A stretch of 64,000 nucleotides of DNA from an uncultured Clostridia bacterium (GCA_948852945.1 CAQPBJ010000007.1:16513-80512), one strand, 5' to 3'. Positions 48,409 to 57,864 are shown, numbered from the stretch's first letter. Translations and numbers: made by a program. Notes: generated by a model from the sequence alone, not told the origin.

Positions 48409-49749
48409 ATGAAGAGATTTCTTTTAAAAGAAAAAGGTATTACGATGATGGCACTTGTTTTAACGATTATAGTTATGATTGTTATAATGTCAGTATTATC
48501 GTTTTATGTGATGAACTCTATACAGACAGAAAATTTTCAATCAATGAAAGCTGATATAGTCGAGATTGAAGGAAAAGCATTATCGTATTATGCAGAAAAA
48601 GGAATTTTACCAGTATATTCTGAAGATACAGCACATCCAGAGAATAGAAAACATGCAAGGGATATGAAAGGTGATAGAGATTTTTTTAATCCTAATGATG
48701 GACTTATGTATGGTAAAGTAAATCTAGAGTTGTTAGGTGTTACACCTTCATATAAAACTACATATTATATGAATTTAGAAACACTTACTGTTTATGCTAT
48801 TGATACTATAAAAATAGAAGGAAAAGATTATCCAAGACCATATGAAAAGTTTGCAAAATTAAATATTTCGAATAAGCATAATGAATTTTTAGATGTACCA
48901 CCTGAAATGTTTAATATAGATTCTGACGGAGAAATATTATCAATAAATCAAGATTGGTGTGTTCAAAATGCTAGCAGTTTATCTGAATATCTTACTGTTA
49001 GTGGTCAAAAAATTACGTTTCATAATTTAGTTTTTCCAATGTATGATAAAAATGGAAATGAGATTACACAAATTAGTGATAAAATTTTTAATGATTCAGG
49101 AACACATGGATTAAAAGTTGACGGAAGTATGAAGATACCTGCTACGATTGAATATATAGATGAACATGTATTTCCTAATAATTGTAATATAGAATATTTA
49201 TATATAAATTCTAAAACATTTAGTGAAAATATGTTTTCTGGAGGTAATAAAAAAATATATACGGTTCGTATAGGCCCAAATTGTGAATCAATAAAAGGAA
49301 TAGCAGGAACTAACATTACTAAATTATGGGTAGATAATACAAATTTAAGCGAAGGATGTTTTGAAAGTTGTAATAGTTTAGAATTATTGGTTTTATCTAA
49401 TTCTATAGAAAGAATACCAGATGGTTGTTTCACAAATACAAACATTAGAACAATACTTACAGATGATGTAGTAAATTTAAAAGATGGAGAAATTTGGCCA
49501 GCTTCTGGAACATATAAAGAAGGAAATATAATGATGCCATATAGATTAAAAGAAATAGGTTCGAGTGCTTTTAGTCCTTGCAATTTCTTAAAAGGTACGT
49601 TAGATTTAGAATATTATTCACCTAATCTAGAAGTAGTAGAAGGTGGAGCTTTTTCAAACACAGGCATAAACTTAGTAAAATTACCTAAAGATACTAAAAT
49701 TCAAAGTAATGCATTTCCTGGTGGTGCTGCAATTGAGAGAGCAAAATAA
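48409..49749 (+). CDS. prepilin-like protein with BspA-type leucine-rich repeats
   Basis: 446 residues. N-terminus KEKGITMMALVLTIIVMIVIM: a prepilin-style helix after a short basic leader, with Gly at -1 like a class I prepilin peptidase site (KG/ITMMAL). The C-terminal half has BspA/LRR_5-like segments such as IPATIEYIDEHVFPNN, LVLSNSIERIPDGCF and LKEIGSSAFSPCN. Such repeats occur in surface proteins that bind host or other bacteria. Same N-terminal plan as the 31,228 gene. No export machinery nearby. Confidence 0.68.
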   Translation: MKRFLLKEKGITMMALVLTIIVMIVIMSVLSFYVMNSIQTENFQSMKADIVEIEGKALSYYAEKGILPVYSEDTAHPENRKHARDMKGDRDFFNPNDGLMYGKVNLELLGVTPSYKTTYYMNLETLTVYAIDTIKIEGKDYPRPYEKFAKLNISNKHNEFLDVPPEMFNIDSDGEILSINQDWCVQNASSLSEYLTVSGQKITFHNLVFPMYDKNGNEITQISDKIFNDSGTHGLKVDGSMKIPATIEYIDEHVFPNNCNIEYLYINSKTFSENMFSGGNKKIYTVRIGPNCESIKGIAGTNITKLWVDNTNLSEGCFESCNSLELLVLSNSIERIPDGCFTNTNIRTILTDDVVNLKDGEIWPASGTYKEGNIMMPYRLKEIGSSAFSPCNFLKGTLDLEYYSPNLEVVEGGAFSNTGINLVKLPKDTKIQSNAFPGGAAIERAK

Positions 49750-49752
49750 AAT

Positions 49753-49791
49753 AAAAAAACGAGTTACAAATTTACTTTAACTCGTTTTTTT
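49753..49791 (+). terminator. terminator after the LRR gene
   Basis: AAAAAACGAGTTA and TAACTCGTTTTTT arms with a T-run. Confidence 0.85.
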
Positions 49792-49821
49792 ATGTAATGT
49801 TACTATAATAAGATTTAAAAT

Positions 49822-49851
49822 TTGACAAGAAAAAGTTAAATATGGTATAAT
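49822..49851 (+). promoter_or_regulatory. strong promoter for the GC-rich gene
   Basis: TTGACA at 49822 and TATAAT at 49846, 18-base spacer, with TGG just before the -10. This AT-rich promoter is host-like, whereas the gene it drives is not. Confidence 0.8.
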
Positions 49852-49891
49852 ATGAGTGTAGCGTTATGCTCTATAAAAAACAATAGGAGGT

Positions 49892-49908
49892 GTACGATAT
49901 GATCGTAC
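49892..49908 (+). promoter_or_regulatory. inverted repeat centred on a start codon
   Basis: GTACGAT - ATG - ATCGTAC: seven-base arms with the start codon as the loop. The SD AGGAGG (49885-49890) is just outside the left arm. In RNA the hairpin could limit initiation. Confidence 0.7.
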
Positions 49909-50327
49909 GGGTAAACAAAGACAGGAGCTATCTTGTAAGAGAAACTACTGAAGAAAAGGCACTTGAAAAGGTGCAGCTGGGCCGGAGAATGGCTGATCAG
50001 TTTAATGGGCAGGTCCTGAAAGAGACCAAGTTGCGCGAGGGCGCGTATCTGATGGTCATGTACTTCATGGATCAGACACAGGTCAAAGACTGGGAAGCCC
50101 GGACTGGCATCAGCATCGTAGTACCCACGGCTGAGACCTTTATCGTCAGCGATGATAATGATACTTTGGCCATGATGCAGTGTGGCAGAGCAAAGGATTC
50201 GGCATCTAAGAACAGCGGAACGCTGCTGATGGAGAAGAGGTTGCAGGACGGCATTTATCTGTTGATTCTCCTTTTCCAGGAGTACTCCCTTAAGGAGTTC
50301 TGGGAATCCTCCCTGGGAGTGAGGTAA
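49899..50327 (+). CDS. GC-rich foreign gene, duplicated-domain protein
   Basis: 142 residues from the ATG following AGGAGG; an upstream GTG overlaps the SD. Base composition is roughly half G+C, far above all neighbours, and codons include CGG (three), GGC, CTG and CCC, so recent transfer is likely. The protein has two diverged copies of one unit (about residues 17-70 and 84-142): ...LGRRMADQ...LREGAYLMVMYFMDQ...WEARTGI against ...CGRAKDSA...LQDGIYLLILLFQEY...WESSLGV. No signal peptide, membrane segment or known motif. I do not recognise it. The CGG at codon 4 may be a barrier to translation here (see findings). Confidence 0.7.
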   Translation: MIVRVNKDRSYLVRETTEEKALEKVQLGRRMADQFNGQVLKETKLREGAYLMVMYFMDQTQVKDWEARTGISIVVPTAETFIVSDDNDTLAMMQCGRAKDSASKNSGTLLMEKRLQDGIYLLILLFQEYSLKEFWESSLGVR

Positions 50328-50341
50328 AACAAGCTCCCATA

Positions 50342-50370
50342 GGCAGGCGGACGAAATTTGTCCGCCTGCC
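50342..50370 (+). terminator. GC-rich terminator hairpin
   Basis: GGCAGGCGGAC and GTCCGCCTGCC arms. It is foreign in composition like the gene before it, and only weakly T-rich after the stem. Confidence 0.75.
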
Positions 50371-50426
50371 TTGGCATTATAATATTATTTATATCAAGTT
50401 AACAGATTTTTGAAATCTGTTTTTTT

Positions 50427-50902
50427 TTATACTAAAATCATACTCAAAATAAGAATTCCTATATTTTTATCATATATATCTTGAAATTGTGAGATAGGAA
50501 GAGGGTTTTCTCCTATACCAGATTCAATTGTATATCCAGGAAGATTATAATTTTGAATAAACCAATCTTTATATCCAGCAAAACCAGAAGAATATGGTGT
50601 TGATTCTAAAAGATAACCACTTACATTGCTAAGCTGTCTTCCAATTTCATATGAGTTAGGTGGAAGGTAGTTTAAGAACTTCCAATAAATTGTTTCACCT
50701 TGAGTGTGATAAGCGAGAATTAATGAGAAATTTTTTCCTAATGTAAAATTATATAAGGCCTTTGCTTCTGGTGCATATAAAGGAGCTGGACCAACATAGT
50801 CACGTGGACCAGGCATTGTGTATCCTTGAGCAAATTTATTTTTTCTGGCTGTTTCCCATTCAGCAGGAAATTGTAAGTTTAAGTCAATCCCCCTCGAAGC
50901 TC
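50427..50902 (-). pseudogene. 5'-truncated M14 carboxypeptidase (gamma-D-glutamyl-diamino acid peptidase-like)
   Basis: The C-terminal half of a zinc carboxypeptidase. The alignment to the family starts at RGIDLNLQFPAEWETAR (about 50,893 down) and runs through GYTMPGPRDYVGP, the zinc-binding His in LAYHTQGETIYW, SSGFAGYKDWFI, and catalytic Glu in YTIESGIGENPLP to a natural stop. The HxxE zinc motif of the N-terminal half is missing: a TGA lies at 50,901-50,903 and upstream sequence does not continue the family. Codon usage here is host-like, so the break marks where the island begins. Confidence 0.8.
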
Positions 50903-51017
50903 AAACCGTCCACTTTTTTAAAAAAATCTATAAAATCTAGTAATCATCATACTTTGAAGAATTTGATTATTGATATTTAAAAGAGATTATTTTTATAAAA
51001 AGAAAGGTAAAAAAGAT

Positions 51018-51284
51018 ATGATAAAAAATATTGAAGAATTGTTTGACGCAATGCAAGAAAAAATAGTGCTTAAAATTGACGAGAATGGTGAAATAAGTAA
51101 TTTGTGGAGTGAACTTAATAAATTAGATGAGCTATTAAAAAATTCGATAGAAAAGGAAAATTATGAGTTGTTTGATAAATATTTAAGCAAAGAGGCAGAA
51201 TTGATTGATTTAGAAAGGAGACAAGCTTTTGCTTATGGGTTTAGGTTGGCTAATAAGTTGATGATGGAGAGTATGAAGGAATAA
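51018..51284 (+). CDS. hypothetical protein, about 88 aa
   Basis: The start at 51018 follows GAAAGG; an in-frame ATG at 50970 is possible but unsupported. The product is short, acidic and helical: EELFDAMQEKI, NLWSELNKLDELL, then AFAYGFRLANKLMM. This pattern is seen in small uncharacterised proteins of clostridial mobile elements (DUF6809-like; low confidence). First gene inside the island. Confidence 0.5.
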   Translation: MIKNIEELFDAMQEKIVLKIDENGEISNLWSELNKLDELLKNSIEKENYELFDKYLSKEAELIDLERRQAFAYGFRLANKLMMESMKE

Positions 51285-51368
51285 AAATATCTTATATGTC
51301 AAAAAATGTAAAAATATGTAGCATTATAATTAATATAGTGTTATAATACAATTGAATACAAAAGATAA

Positions 51369-51401
51369 AACAATATGGAGCTTTATTCATATTGTTTTTT
51401 T
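51369..51401 (+). terminator. terminator-like hairpin
   Basis: AACAATATG and CATATTGTT arms followed by a T-run. It lies between the 51,018 gene and the ABC-3C cassette. Confidence 0.6.
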
Positions 51402-51420
51402 ATATATAGGGGAATTTTAG

Positions 51421-51642
51421 ATGAAGATGAGTTCTTTAAAAAAATGTATAGAAAATGGAGAATATCTATATATAAATGAGAAAAAAATAAAAATTTTGGA
51501 AATATATGAAATATTTAATCTATGTGAGATTATTTATTTAGATGACTATGAAATAGAAATAATAGATGTAATGGCGATATCGAATGAAAAGAAATACAAT
51601 AAATTTATATCATTACATAGATTTAAAGAGGTGAATTATTAA
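51421..51642 (+). CDS. hypothetical protein, 73 aa
   Basis: Small, Ile/Glu/Lys-rich, predicted beta-rich: KKIKILEIYEIFNLCEIIY, DDYEIEIIDVMAIS. SD AGGGGAA. The stop is immediately followed by the TTG start of the next gene, so it is probably co-translated with the ABC-3C cassette and may be an accessory part. Family not recognised. Confidence 0.5.
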   Translation: MKMSSLKKCIENGEYLYINEKKIKILEIYEIFNLCEIIYLDDYEIEIIDVMAISNEKKYNKFISLHRFKEVNY

Positions 51643-52572
51643 TTGAAAATATTATATGATGGAAAAGAATTAGATCCTAATAAATGGGAAGAACTAATAG
51701 ATAAATTATATAGAATAAAATATAAAGATGAAGGTTATCAATATATACCAGCTAGAGGTGGAGGAGACTATGGAATTGAAGGATATACAGAAACAGGAAA
51801 AGTATATCAATGTTATTTTCCAGAGGGGGAATATTCACCTAAAGATTTGTATGAGAAATTAAGAGATAAAATGTCAATAGACCTTGGAAAGATAGAAAAA
51901 AATCAACAAGAATTAATAAAATTAGGAATTACTAATATAAAAGAATGGAATTTTGTTGTTCCAAAATATGAAGACAAAAAGATATTAATACATGCTAATA
52001 CAAAAGAAAAAGAAATATTGAAGTTAAAAGCTGATGGAAAACTTTCAATTATTGATGATGATTTTAAAATTTATGTTAGAGTATTAGATGATTTTAGTCA
52101 AGAAATGAATGTGTTAATAAATATTAAGAAAGAATATAAATATTTATTACCTAAAATTAAACAAATTGATTTTTCTTTATGTGATAGTGAAAAGAAAGCT
52201 AATATATCCAGAAAAATTATGAATTTGCGTAATAATGTAAATGATGATATTACTAAGAAAATGATTAATACTTTTATAGAATTTTATATTAAGGGAATAG
52301 AAATGTTAAATGAAATTAGAAAGTATTCATCGGAGTTATATGAAGATATAATAGAAATTGAAAATACATATAGAATTAATATGGAATTAAAATGTAATAG
52401 TAACATGGATAGTAGTATTAATTTTAAATTATTTTCAGAAATATTAGATGATTTTGAAAAAAAATTGAAAGAAGAATTAGGAGAGATATTAAGTTATAGT
52501 GATATAGGAGAATTAAAACAAGAGATGATAGGCAAATGGCTTGCAGAATGCCCATTAAATTTTGCTAACTAG
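51643..52572 (+). CDS. ABC-3C-type effector with Mrr/PD-(D/E)xK-like N-terminal domain
   Basis: 309 residues from TTG after AGAGGTG. N-terminal WEELIDKLY, then RGGGDYGIEGY and KVYQCYFPEGEYSP (about 14-75) match the restriction-endonuclease-like domain seen in effectors of ABC three-component systems; the Asp in GGGDYG is the probable metal ligand, and Q-C-Y replaces the usual QxK. The C-terminal half is charged and helical with a final WLAECPLNF. First core gene of the cassette, 12 bases before the middle component. Confidence 0.68.
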   Translation: MKILYDGKELDPNKWEELIDKLYRIKYKDEGYQYIPARGGGDYGIEGYTETGKVYQCYFPEGEYSPKDLYEKLRDKMSIDLGKIEKNQQELIKLGITNIKEWNFVVPKYEDKKILIHANTKEKEILKLKADGKLSIIDDDFKIYVRVLDDFSQEMNVLINIKKEYKYLLPKIKQIDFSLCDSEKKANISRKIMNLRNNVNDDITKKMINTFIEFYIKGIEMLNEIRKYSSELYEDIIEIENTYRINMELKCNSNMDSSINFKLFSEILDDFEKKLKEELGEILSYSDIGELKQEMIGKWLAECPLNFAN

Positions 52573-52584
52573 TGGAGGAAATAT

Positions 52585-53079
52585 ATGTTAGAACAATTTT
52601 TTAATGATAAAATTAAAATAAAATTCCAAAATAGACCTATTGCAGTTCCATATGATTATAGAATCATTTATAAAGTATCACAAATAGTATTAATAATAGG
52701 AACTGTTTGTAAAAGAGGTGGATGTTCAAGTATAAAATTACATATACTTTCTAACGCATTGACTTCTAGTTCTATGTTAGATGAGCTAGAAAAATTATTC
52801 GATAACAAAATAGAGATTATACCTATAGTAAGATTTGAGCAAGCAGTTACAAGAGCTGTTAATTTTGCAATAGCAGATAAATTAATTGAAATTCAGAGTA
52901 GTAATTTAAAATTGAAATTGACAGCTAAAGGAAGACAATTATATGAAGAAATAATGAATGATGATAGTATAATGGTATTAGAAAAAGAAGAATTAAACCG
53001 TGTAAAAGATAAAATAAAGGATGATGTAATAAATAGAATAGTTGAGAAATGGGGGCAAATAAAAGATGCTAGAGATTAA
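52585..53079 (+). CDS. ABC-3C middle component-like protein
   Basis: 164 residues, predicted mostly helical with a winged-helix-like part. The N-terminus PIAVPYDYRIIYKVSQIVLII and GGCSSIKLHILSNAL, followed by the turn KLTAKGRQLYEEI, resembles middle components described in ABC-3C systems. It lies between the nuclease-like effector and the ATPase, with the stop overlapping the ATPase start by 14 bases. Its role is thought to be linking sensor ATPase and effector; that is inferred from the family layout. Confidence 0.6.
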   Translation: MLEQFFNDKIKIKFQNRPIAVPYDYRIIYKVSQIVLIIGTVCKRGGCSSIKLHILSNALTSSSMLDELEKLFDNKIEIIPIVRFEQAVTRAVNFAIADKLIEIQSSNLKLKLTAKGRQLYEEIMNDDSIMVLEKEELNRVKDKIKDDVINRIVEKWGQIKDARD

Positions 53080-55103
53080 TGAAATAAAATGCATAATTAT
53101 TACTGCAAATGATGGTAAATTTGGATTTAATCACAAATTTAATAAAGGTTTAAATCTTATTGCAAGTACTGAAAATACAAAAGGAAAAAGTTCAATTCTT
53201 GAATCTATATATTATTGTCTTGGAGTTGAAGAATTGTTAGGTGCAATTAATGAGAAAGCACTAACACCAGTTTATAAAACAGCAATTGACTACGGTGAAA
53301 AAAAGAATATTGTACCAATTAAAACAAGTTTCTATTTGCAAGTTACTAATCATAGAAAAGATATTATTACTATTAATAGAGATATAGAACATGGTACAGT
53401 CAGTAATAATTTAATAAAGGTTTTTTATGGTAACATTAATCAGGCACAAAATTCAGAATGCTATTTTCAAGAAATGTTTGTAAACACTCCTGGAGGAGCT
53501 ACATCTAGTAAGGGATTTCATAAATTTTTAGAAGAATATATTGGATGGAAGCTTCCAAGTGTACCTACATTTGAAGATAAAGATAGAAAATTATATTTAC
53601 AAACGTTATTTTCAGCAATGTTTATTGAACAAAAAAAAGGTTGGTCTAATTTATTAGCTACACTTCCTAATTATCGGAATAAAAGATATTAAAACAAAAG
53701 TAATTGAATATCTTTTAAATTTAGATACTATTGAAAATGAAAAATTAAAAATGGAATGTAAAATAGAGGAAACAATCATAAGAGAAAAATGGACAGAAAT
53801 TGTACAAAATATAAATATATTATTAAATAATGAAATGTGTACAATACGTGCATTATATGATAAACCTAGAATAATTGATGAAGAAAATATCAAACAAATG
53901 ATAATTTTTAAAAAAAATGATGAAAAAGAGATAGAATTAGATAAATATATAGAAGAGAAAAAGATAAAGGCAGAAAATTTGTCACAACAAAGTTTGAAGG
54001 TTGGAAATAACATCAATGAACTTGAAGCTAGATTGAAGAGTCTTCAAAATGAAGTTCAAATTCAAATGGAAAAACGACAGTATAAAAATAAAGAACTTAT
54101 ATTAGAAAAGTTAGCTATTAGCAAATTAATTGATAATTTAGAAATAATAAATAAAGATTTAAATAATAATAAAGACATTAATAAACTAAAAAAATTAGGA
54201 GCAATGCAGGAAAGTAGTTTAATTAAAAATGTTTGTCCAACATGTAATCAAAATATTAAAGATTGTCTGTTAGATCAACCAATGATAAATCAAATCATGA
54301 ATATAGATGAACAAATTGGACATCTTTCTGATCAAAAAAAGATGATAGAGTATTCTTTAAATTCTCATAAAAATAACAGTTTAAATATTGAAAGCGATTT
54401 AAAAATATTAGAAGCAGAAATAATGTCAAAAACAAAAGAAATAAGAAGAATTACAAATGATATTTATTCTACAGATGAAAGTTTATCAACAACTATTGTT
54501 TATGAAAAAGTTCATATAGAAAATGAGTTAGAAAATTTGGCAAAAATGAAAGAAAATATAAACATGTATATAAATAGTTTAGCAAATTTATCTAAAGAAT
54601 GGTTAGAATTTAAAGATAAAAAAGCTAGTTTGCCGAAGGGGATTTTTTCAGATAAGGATTTAGAAAAAATTGAAAAATTGAAAAAAATATTTATAGATAA
54701 ATTAAAAACATATAATTATTCAAGTAATCAAAATATTTATAATATTGAAATTTCAAAGGACAAGCTAATACCAACTTTAAATGGATTTGACCTGATAAAA
54801 GATGGGTCTGGAAGCGATTTAATAAGAATTATATGGGATTTTACGTTGTCATTATTATCTGTTTCTAATATGACAAATGGAAACCATATGCAATTGGTAA
54901 TATTTGATGAACCAGCACAACAAAGTATAGAAAATAAAGATTTATATAGTTTTATTAATGATTTAATTGATAATTACAATAATTCACAAATTATAATAGG
55001 AATTACTTTAAATAATGCTGAACTAGAAGAGTATGTAAAAAATAAAAAAAATATTAATTTAATATTAATAGAAGATAAAGCAATAAAGCCAATAGAAGGC
55101 TAA
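53066..55103 (+). CDS. ABC-3C ATPase, interrupted at a CGG codon (+1 frame)
   Basis: A Rad50/SMC-like ATPase of about 678 residues split into two frames. Frame one (53066-53692) has the P-loop ENTKGKSSILESIYYCLG (about 32-49) and ends PNYRNKRY. Frame two continues from about 53676 to 55103 with GIKDIKTKVIEYLL, a coiled coil, a CPTCNQ zinc-hook-like motif (near 54,236), signature-like DGSGSDLIR and Walker B LVIFDEPAQQS. The switch coincides with in-frame CGG at 53675-53677: skipping C gives GGA (Gly). Family members usually read YFGI here; the shift as drawn yields YGI. Sensor component of the cassette. Confidence 0.7.
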
Positions 55104-55281
55104 AGTATTGTAGTATAAAAAATACAATGATTAATTAAAATGGTATTTTTTATAGGATATGGAATTTAATAATATTATTTATAAAAACTGTTGATCTTTT
55201 TCAAAAAATCTATTATAATTATAAAAGATCTTTACAAAACAAGAAAAAAGTTATACAATAAGCAACAAAGAGAGGAAAAAT

Positions 55282-56482
55282 ATGGAAAAGACAATGTGCG
55301 AATTATTTGCAGGAGTTGGAGGTTTTAGAGTTGGTTTAGAGAAATCTGATTCTTCTTGGAATACAGTTTGGGCAAATCAATGGGAGCCAGGAAAAAAATC
55401 TCAACATGCATTTGATTGTTATGTAAAAAATTTTGGAGAAAATAAAAATTATATTAATGAAGATATTGCAAGTGTAAATAAGGAAACGATACCAAATCAC
55501 AACTTGTTAGTAGGTGGTTTTCCTTGTCAAGATTATTCTGTTGCTCATACAGGAGCGGAGGGAATTGAAGGGAAAAAAGGTGTTCTTTGGTGGCAAATTA
55601 GAGAGGTACTAGAAACAAAACAACCTAAGTTTGTTTTACTAGAAAATGTAGATAGATTATTAAAATCTCCTGCAAATCAAAGGGGGAGAGATTTTGGAGT
55701 TATTTTAGCTTGTTTTAATGATTTAGGATATTCTGTTGAGTGGAGAGTAATAAATGCAGCGGAATATGGATTTGCCCAAAGAAGAAGGAGAACTTTTATA
55801 TATGCTTATAAAAATTCAACAAAATATTTTAAAAGAATAGAAGATAAATCATTAGAGAATATAGTTTTTAAAGATGGATTTTTTGTGAGTGAATTTAAAA
55901 TTGCAAATAACACAAATGGAAAGCTGTATGATTTTAAATATAAAGATATTTATGATGTTTCAGATAATTTTAAATTAGATTTTAAAAATGCTGGAGTTAT
56001 GAGAAATAATCAAATATATACAGTAGATGTAATTCCACAGGAGAATAAGCCTACAGTGTTAAGAAAGATTATTGAAGATAAAGAAGTTGATGAAAAATAT
56101 TACATAGGAAATAAACTAGAGAAATGGGAATATTTAAAAGGTGCAAAAGATATTTTAAGAAAAGCTGGAACACCACATGAATATCACTTTAGAGAAGGAG
56201 CAATACCATTTCCTGATTCTTTAGATAAACCAGCAAGGACAATGTTAACAAGTGAATCTAGTTTAAATAGAAGTACACATGTTATAGAAGACCCAAAAAC
56301 AAAGTTGTATAGGAAATTAACACCAATTGAAACTGAAAGAATAAATGGTTTTCCTGATAACTGGACAAATACAGGAATGCCTGAAAGTTTTAGATATTTT
56401 TGTATGGGAAATGCGTTAGTAGTACGGTTTAATTGAAAAAATGGGAAATACTTTAAATAAAATATTTGAAAGCGAAGATTAA
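55282..56482 (+). CDS. DNA (cytosine-5) methyltransferase, Sau3AI-type partner, CGG +1 site
   Basis: About 399 residues if the shift at 56425 is used. Catalytic motif IV GGFPCQDYSVAH (about 75-86), motif I ELFAGVGGFRVG, motif VI LLENVDR, motif VIII YGFAQRRRRTF, and motif IX/X with TPIETERINGFP and MGNALVV. In frame 0 the protein ends NALVVRFN at 56436. Skipping C of CGG (56425-56427) gives NALVVGLIEKMG and ends FESED at 56482, which restores the final helix of motif X. Pairs with the convergent restriction enzyme; GATC specificity inferred from that partner. Confidence 0.8.
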
Positions 56483-56495
56483 TCTTCGCTTTCAA
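56466..56495. terminator. shared palindromic terminator and 3' ends of the R-M pair
   Basis: Perfect palindrome of GAAAGCGAAGA + TTAA + its complement (56468-56493), slightly extended by flanking T/A pairs. It encodes the C-terminal ESED of both convergent genes and lies where both end. Confidence 0.85.
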
Positions 56496-57864
56496 TTTGT
56501 GCTTTTATATATTTCATATGAAACCAAAAACATTGTTTTTTGGAATATTTTCCGTCTGGAGTAGGATAAACATCTTTTTTATTACGTCCATGAGGTCTTA
56601 CATGTAATATTGGACTTTCACTTGTTTTTGGTAAATTAGTATACTTATTATTTTTTATTCTATTAACAGTTTCTTCCCAAACACGTTTTATTTCAGTATT
56701 TAAATCGCTTGCTGGTACGTTCCAAAACATAGCTTTTTTAAATATTAAAGTATTTTCATCTGTGTATTGATAAATCATAAATAAATATTTGGTACTTGAA
56801 AACGTTTCATATAATTCAGATGTTTCCCAGTTTTCATTGATAATTTCAGTATATTTAAAAGTTGGAAAAGACATATGCTCTTCTGGCATACCTTTTTTAT
56901 TTAATCTAATTGCTTTGACCTTTATATTGGCTTTTTCAAATTCTTCGATTTTATCATTTACTACATTTAGCATTTTCTTTGCTAAATCATATGTAAATGA
57001 TTTATTTGATAAAGGTTTGTCAATATTAAGTTTATATCTTAATGCTTCTACATCTTCACCATAATAATTGGATAGCTTTTCAACAATATATTCTTCAAGT
57101 GTTTGTTCTTTTAATATATTAGAATCTTTGATAACAGATTCATAAGAAGTATTATCATTAGCTATATAATTATTTAATATATAACTCATATATGATTGCT
57201 TTAAACAAAAAGCACGTTGTTGTGCAACTATATCATTAAAGGGCTGTTCTCTAATAGAATTTGCATTTGCTCCTTTAGTACAAGCTCCTAAATAGTTAGT
57301 ATCTCCTTCTGATATTTCATGTGCTTTTCCTTTTTTTATCTTATCTATAATTGTGTAATAATCTTTTTTTATGATTTCTAAATCACTTTCAGGAAACTGA
57401 AATAATTTTATATAATTCATAAGATATTCTATTCTAGTTTTTGTTGGGTCATATAAATAATATACTAAAAGCATTAATGCGCATTTTTGATACATATGAC
57501 TACTTTCAAATTCATCTTTGTAATCATTCATGTAATCAATCATTGTTAGTACAAGTCTTTCTTTTGCTCTTAATGTATGATTTTTATTTATTAAATATGG
57601 AGTTACTTTTAATTCTATACCAGCTTCATTAAAATCAGCTCTAGAGTCACTATTAGGTTTGTAGAAAAAATAGTGTTCTTCAATTAAATTTCCTAATCCA
57701 CCTTTTGATTTTGAATTATTATAATATTCGTATAGCAAACTTCTATCTTCGTTAGTTAAGTTTGGGTCGTTATCTAGAACATCTTTAAATGTTTTTCCTT
57801 TTAATTTTATAGCATAATTTTCAATTGATTTTTTTGATGTTTTGTCATATGGTAATTGATTCAT
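56479..57864 (-). CDS. Sau3AI/MutH-family type II restriction endonuclease
   Basis: 461 residues, typical of Sau3AI (about 490). The MutH-like N-terminal domain has the catalytic D-ExK: ADFNEAGIELKVTPY with Asp, Glu and Lys in order; upstream KSKGGLGNLIEEHYF is also typical. The C-terminal half resembles the second (allosteric) domain. Sau3AI cuts GATC sites. The gene converges with the methyltransferase, sharing the final four bases with its +1 product. SD AAAGGAG. No in-frame CGG was seen in it. Transcription start must be under control because unprotected expression would be lethal. Confidence 0.85.
   Translation of the reverse strand: MNQLPYDKTSKKSIENYAIKLKGKTFKDVLDNDPNLTNEDRSLLYEYYNNSKSKGGLGNLIEEHYFFYKPNSDSRADFNEAGIELKVTPYLINKNHTLRAKERLVLTMIDYMNDYKDEFESSHMYQKCALMLLVYYLYDPTKTRIEYLMNYIKLFQFPESDLEIIKKDYYTIIDKIKKGKAHEISEGDTNYLGACTKGANANSIREQPFNDIVAQQRAFCLKQSYMSYILNNYIANDNTSYESVIKDSNILKEQTLEEYIVEKLSNYYGEDVEALRYKLNIDKPLSNKSFTYDLAKKMLNVVNDKIEEFEKANIKVKAIRLNKKGMPEEHMSFPTFKYTEIINENWETSELYETFSSTKYLFMIYQYTDENTLIFKKAMFWNVPASDLNTEIKRVWEETVNRIKNNKYTNLPKTSESPILHVRPHGRNKKDVYPTPDGKYSKKQCFWFHMKYIKAQIESED

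Noticed and set aside
49020..49583. 187-codon minus-strand frame opposite the LRR gene
   Set aside because: Antisense shadow without SD site.
10220..49749. In-frame CGG codons in chromosomal genes
   Set aside because: Each CGG or CCG triplet I checked (over 50) fell out of frame, mostly as NNC-GGN or NCG-G; none was in frame. The scan was by eye and should be recomputed.
50881..50910. CGG near the M14 break as a fourth +1 site
   Set aside because: Neither frame 0 nor +1 from this CGG joins the peptidase frame; the sequence before it has no peptidase similarity.
52571..52584. Promoter between effector and middle component
   Set aside because: The gap is 12 bases and holds only an SD site.
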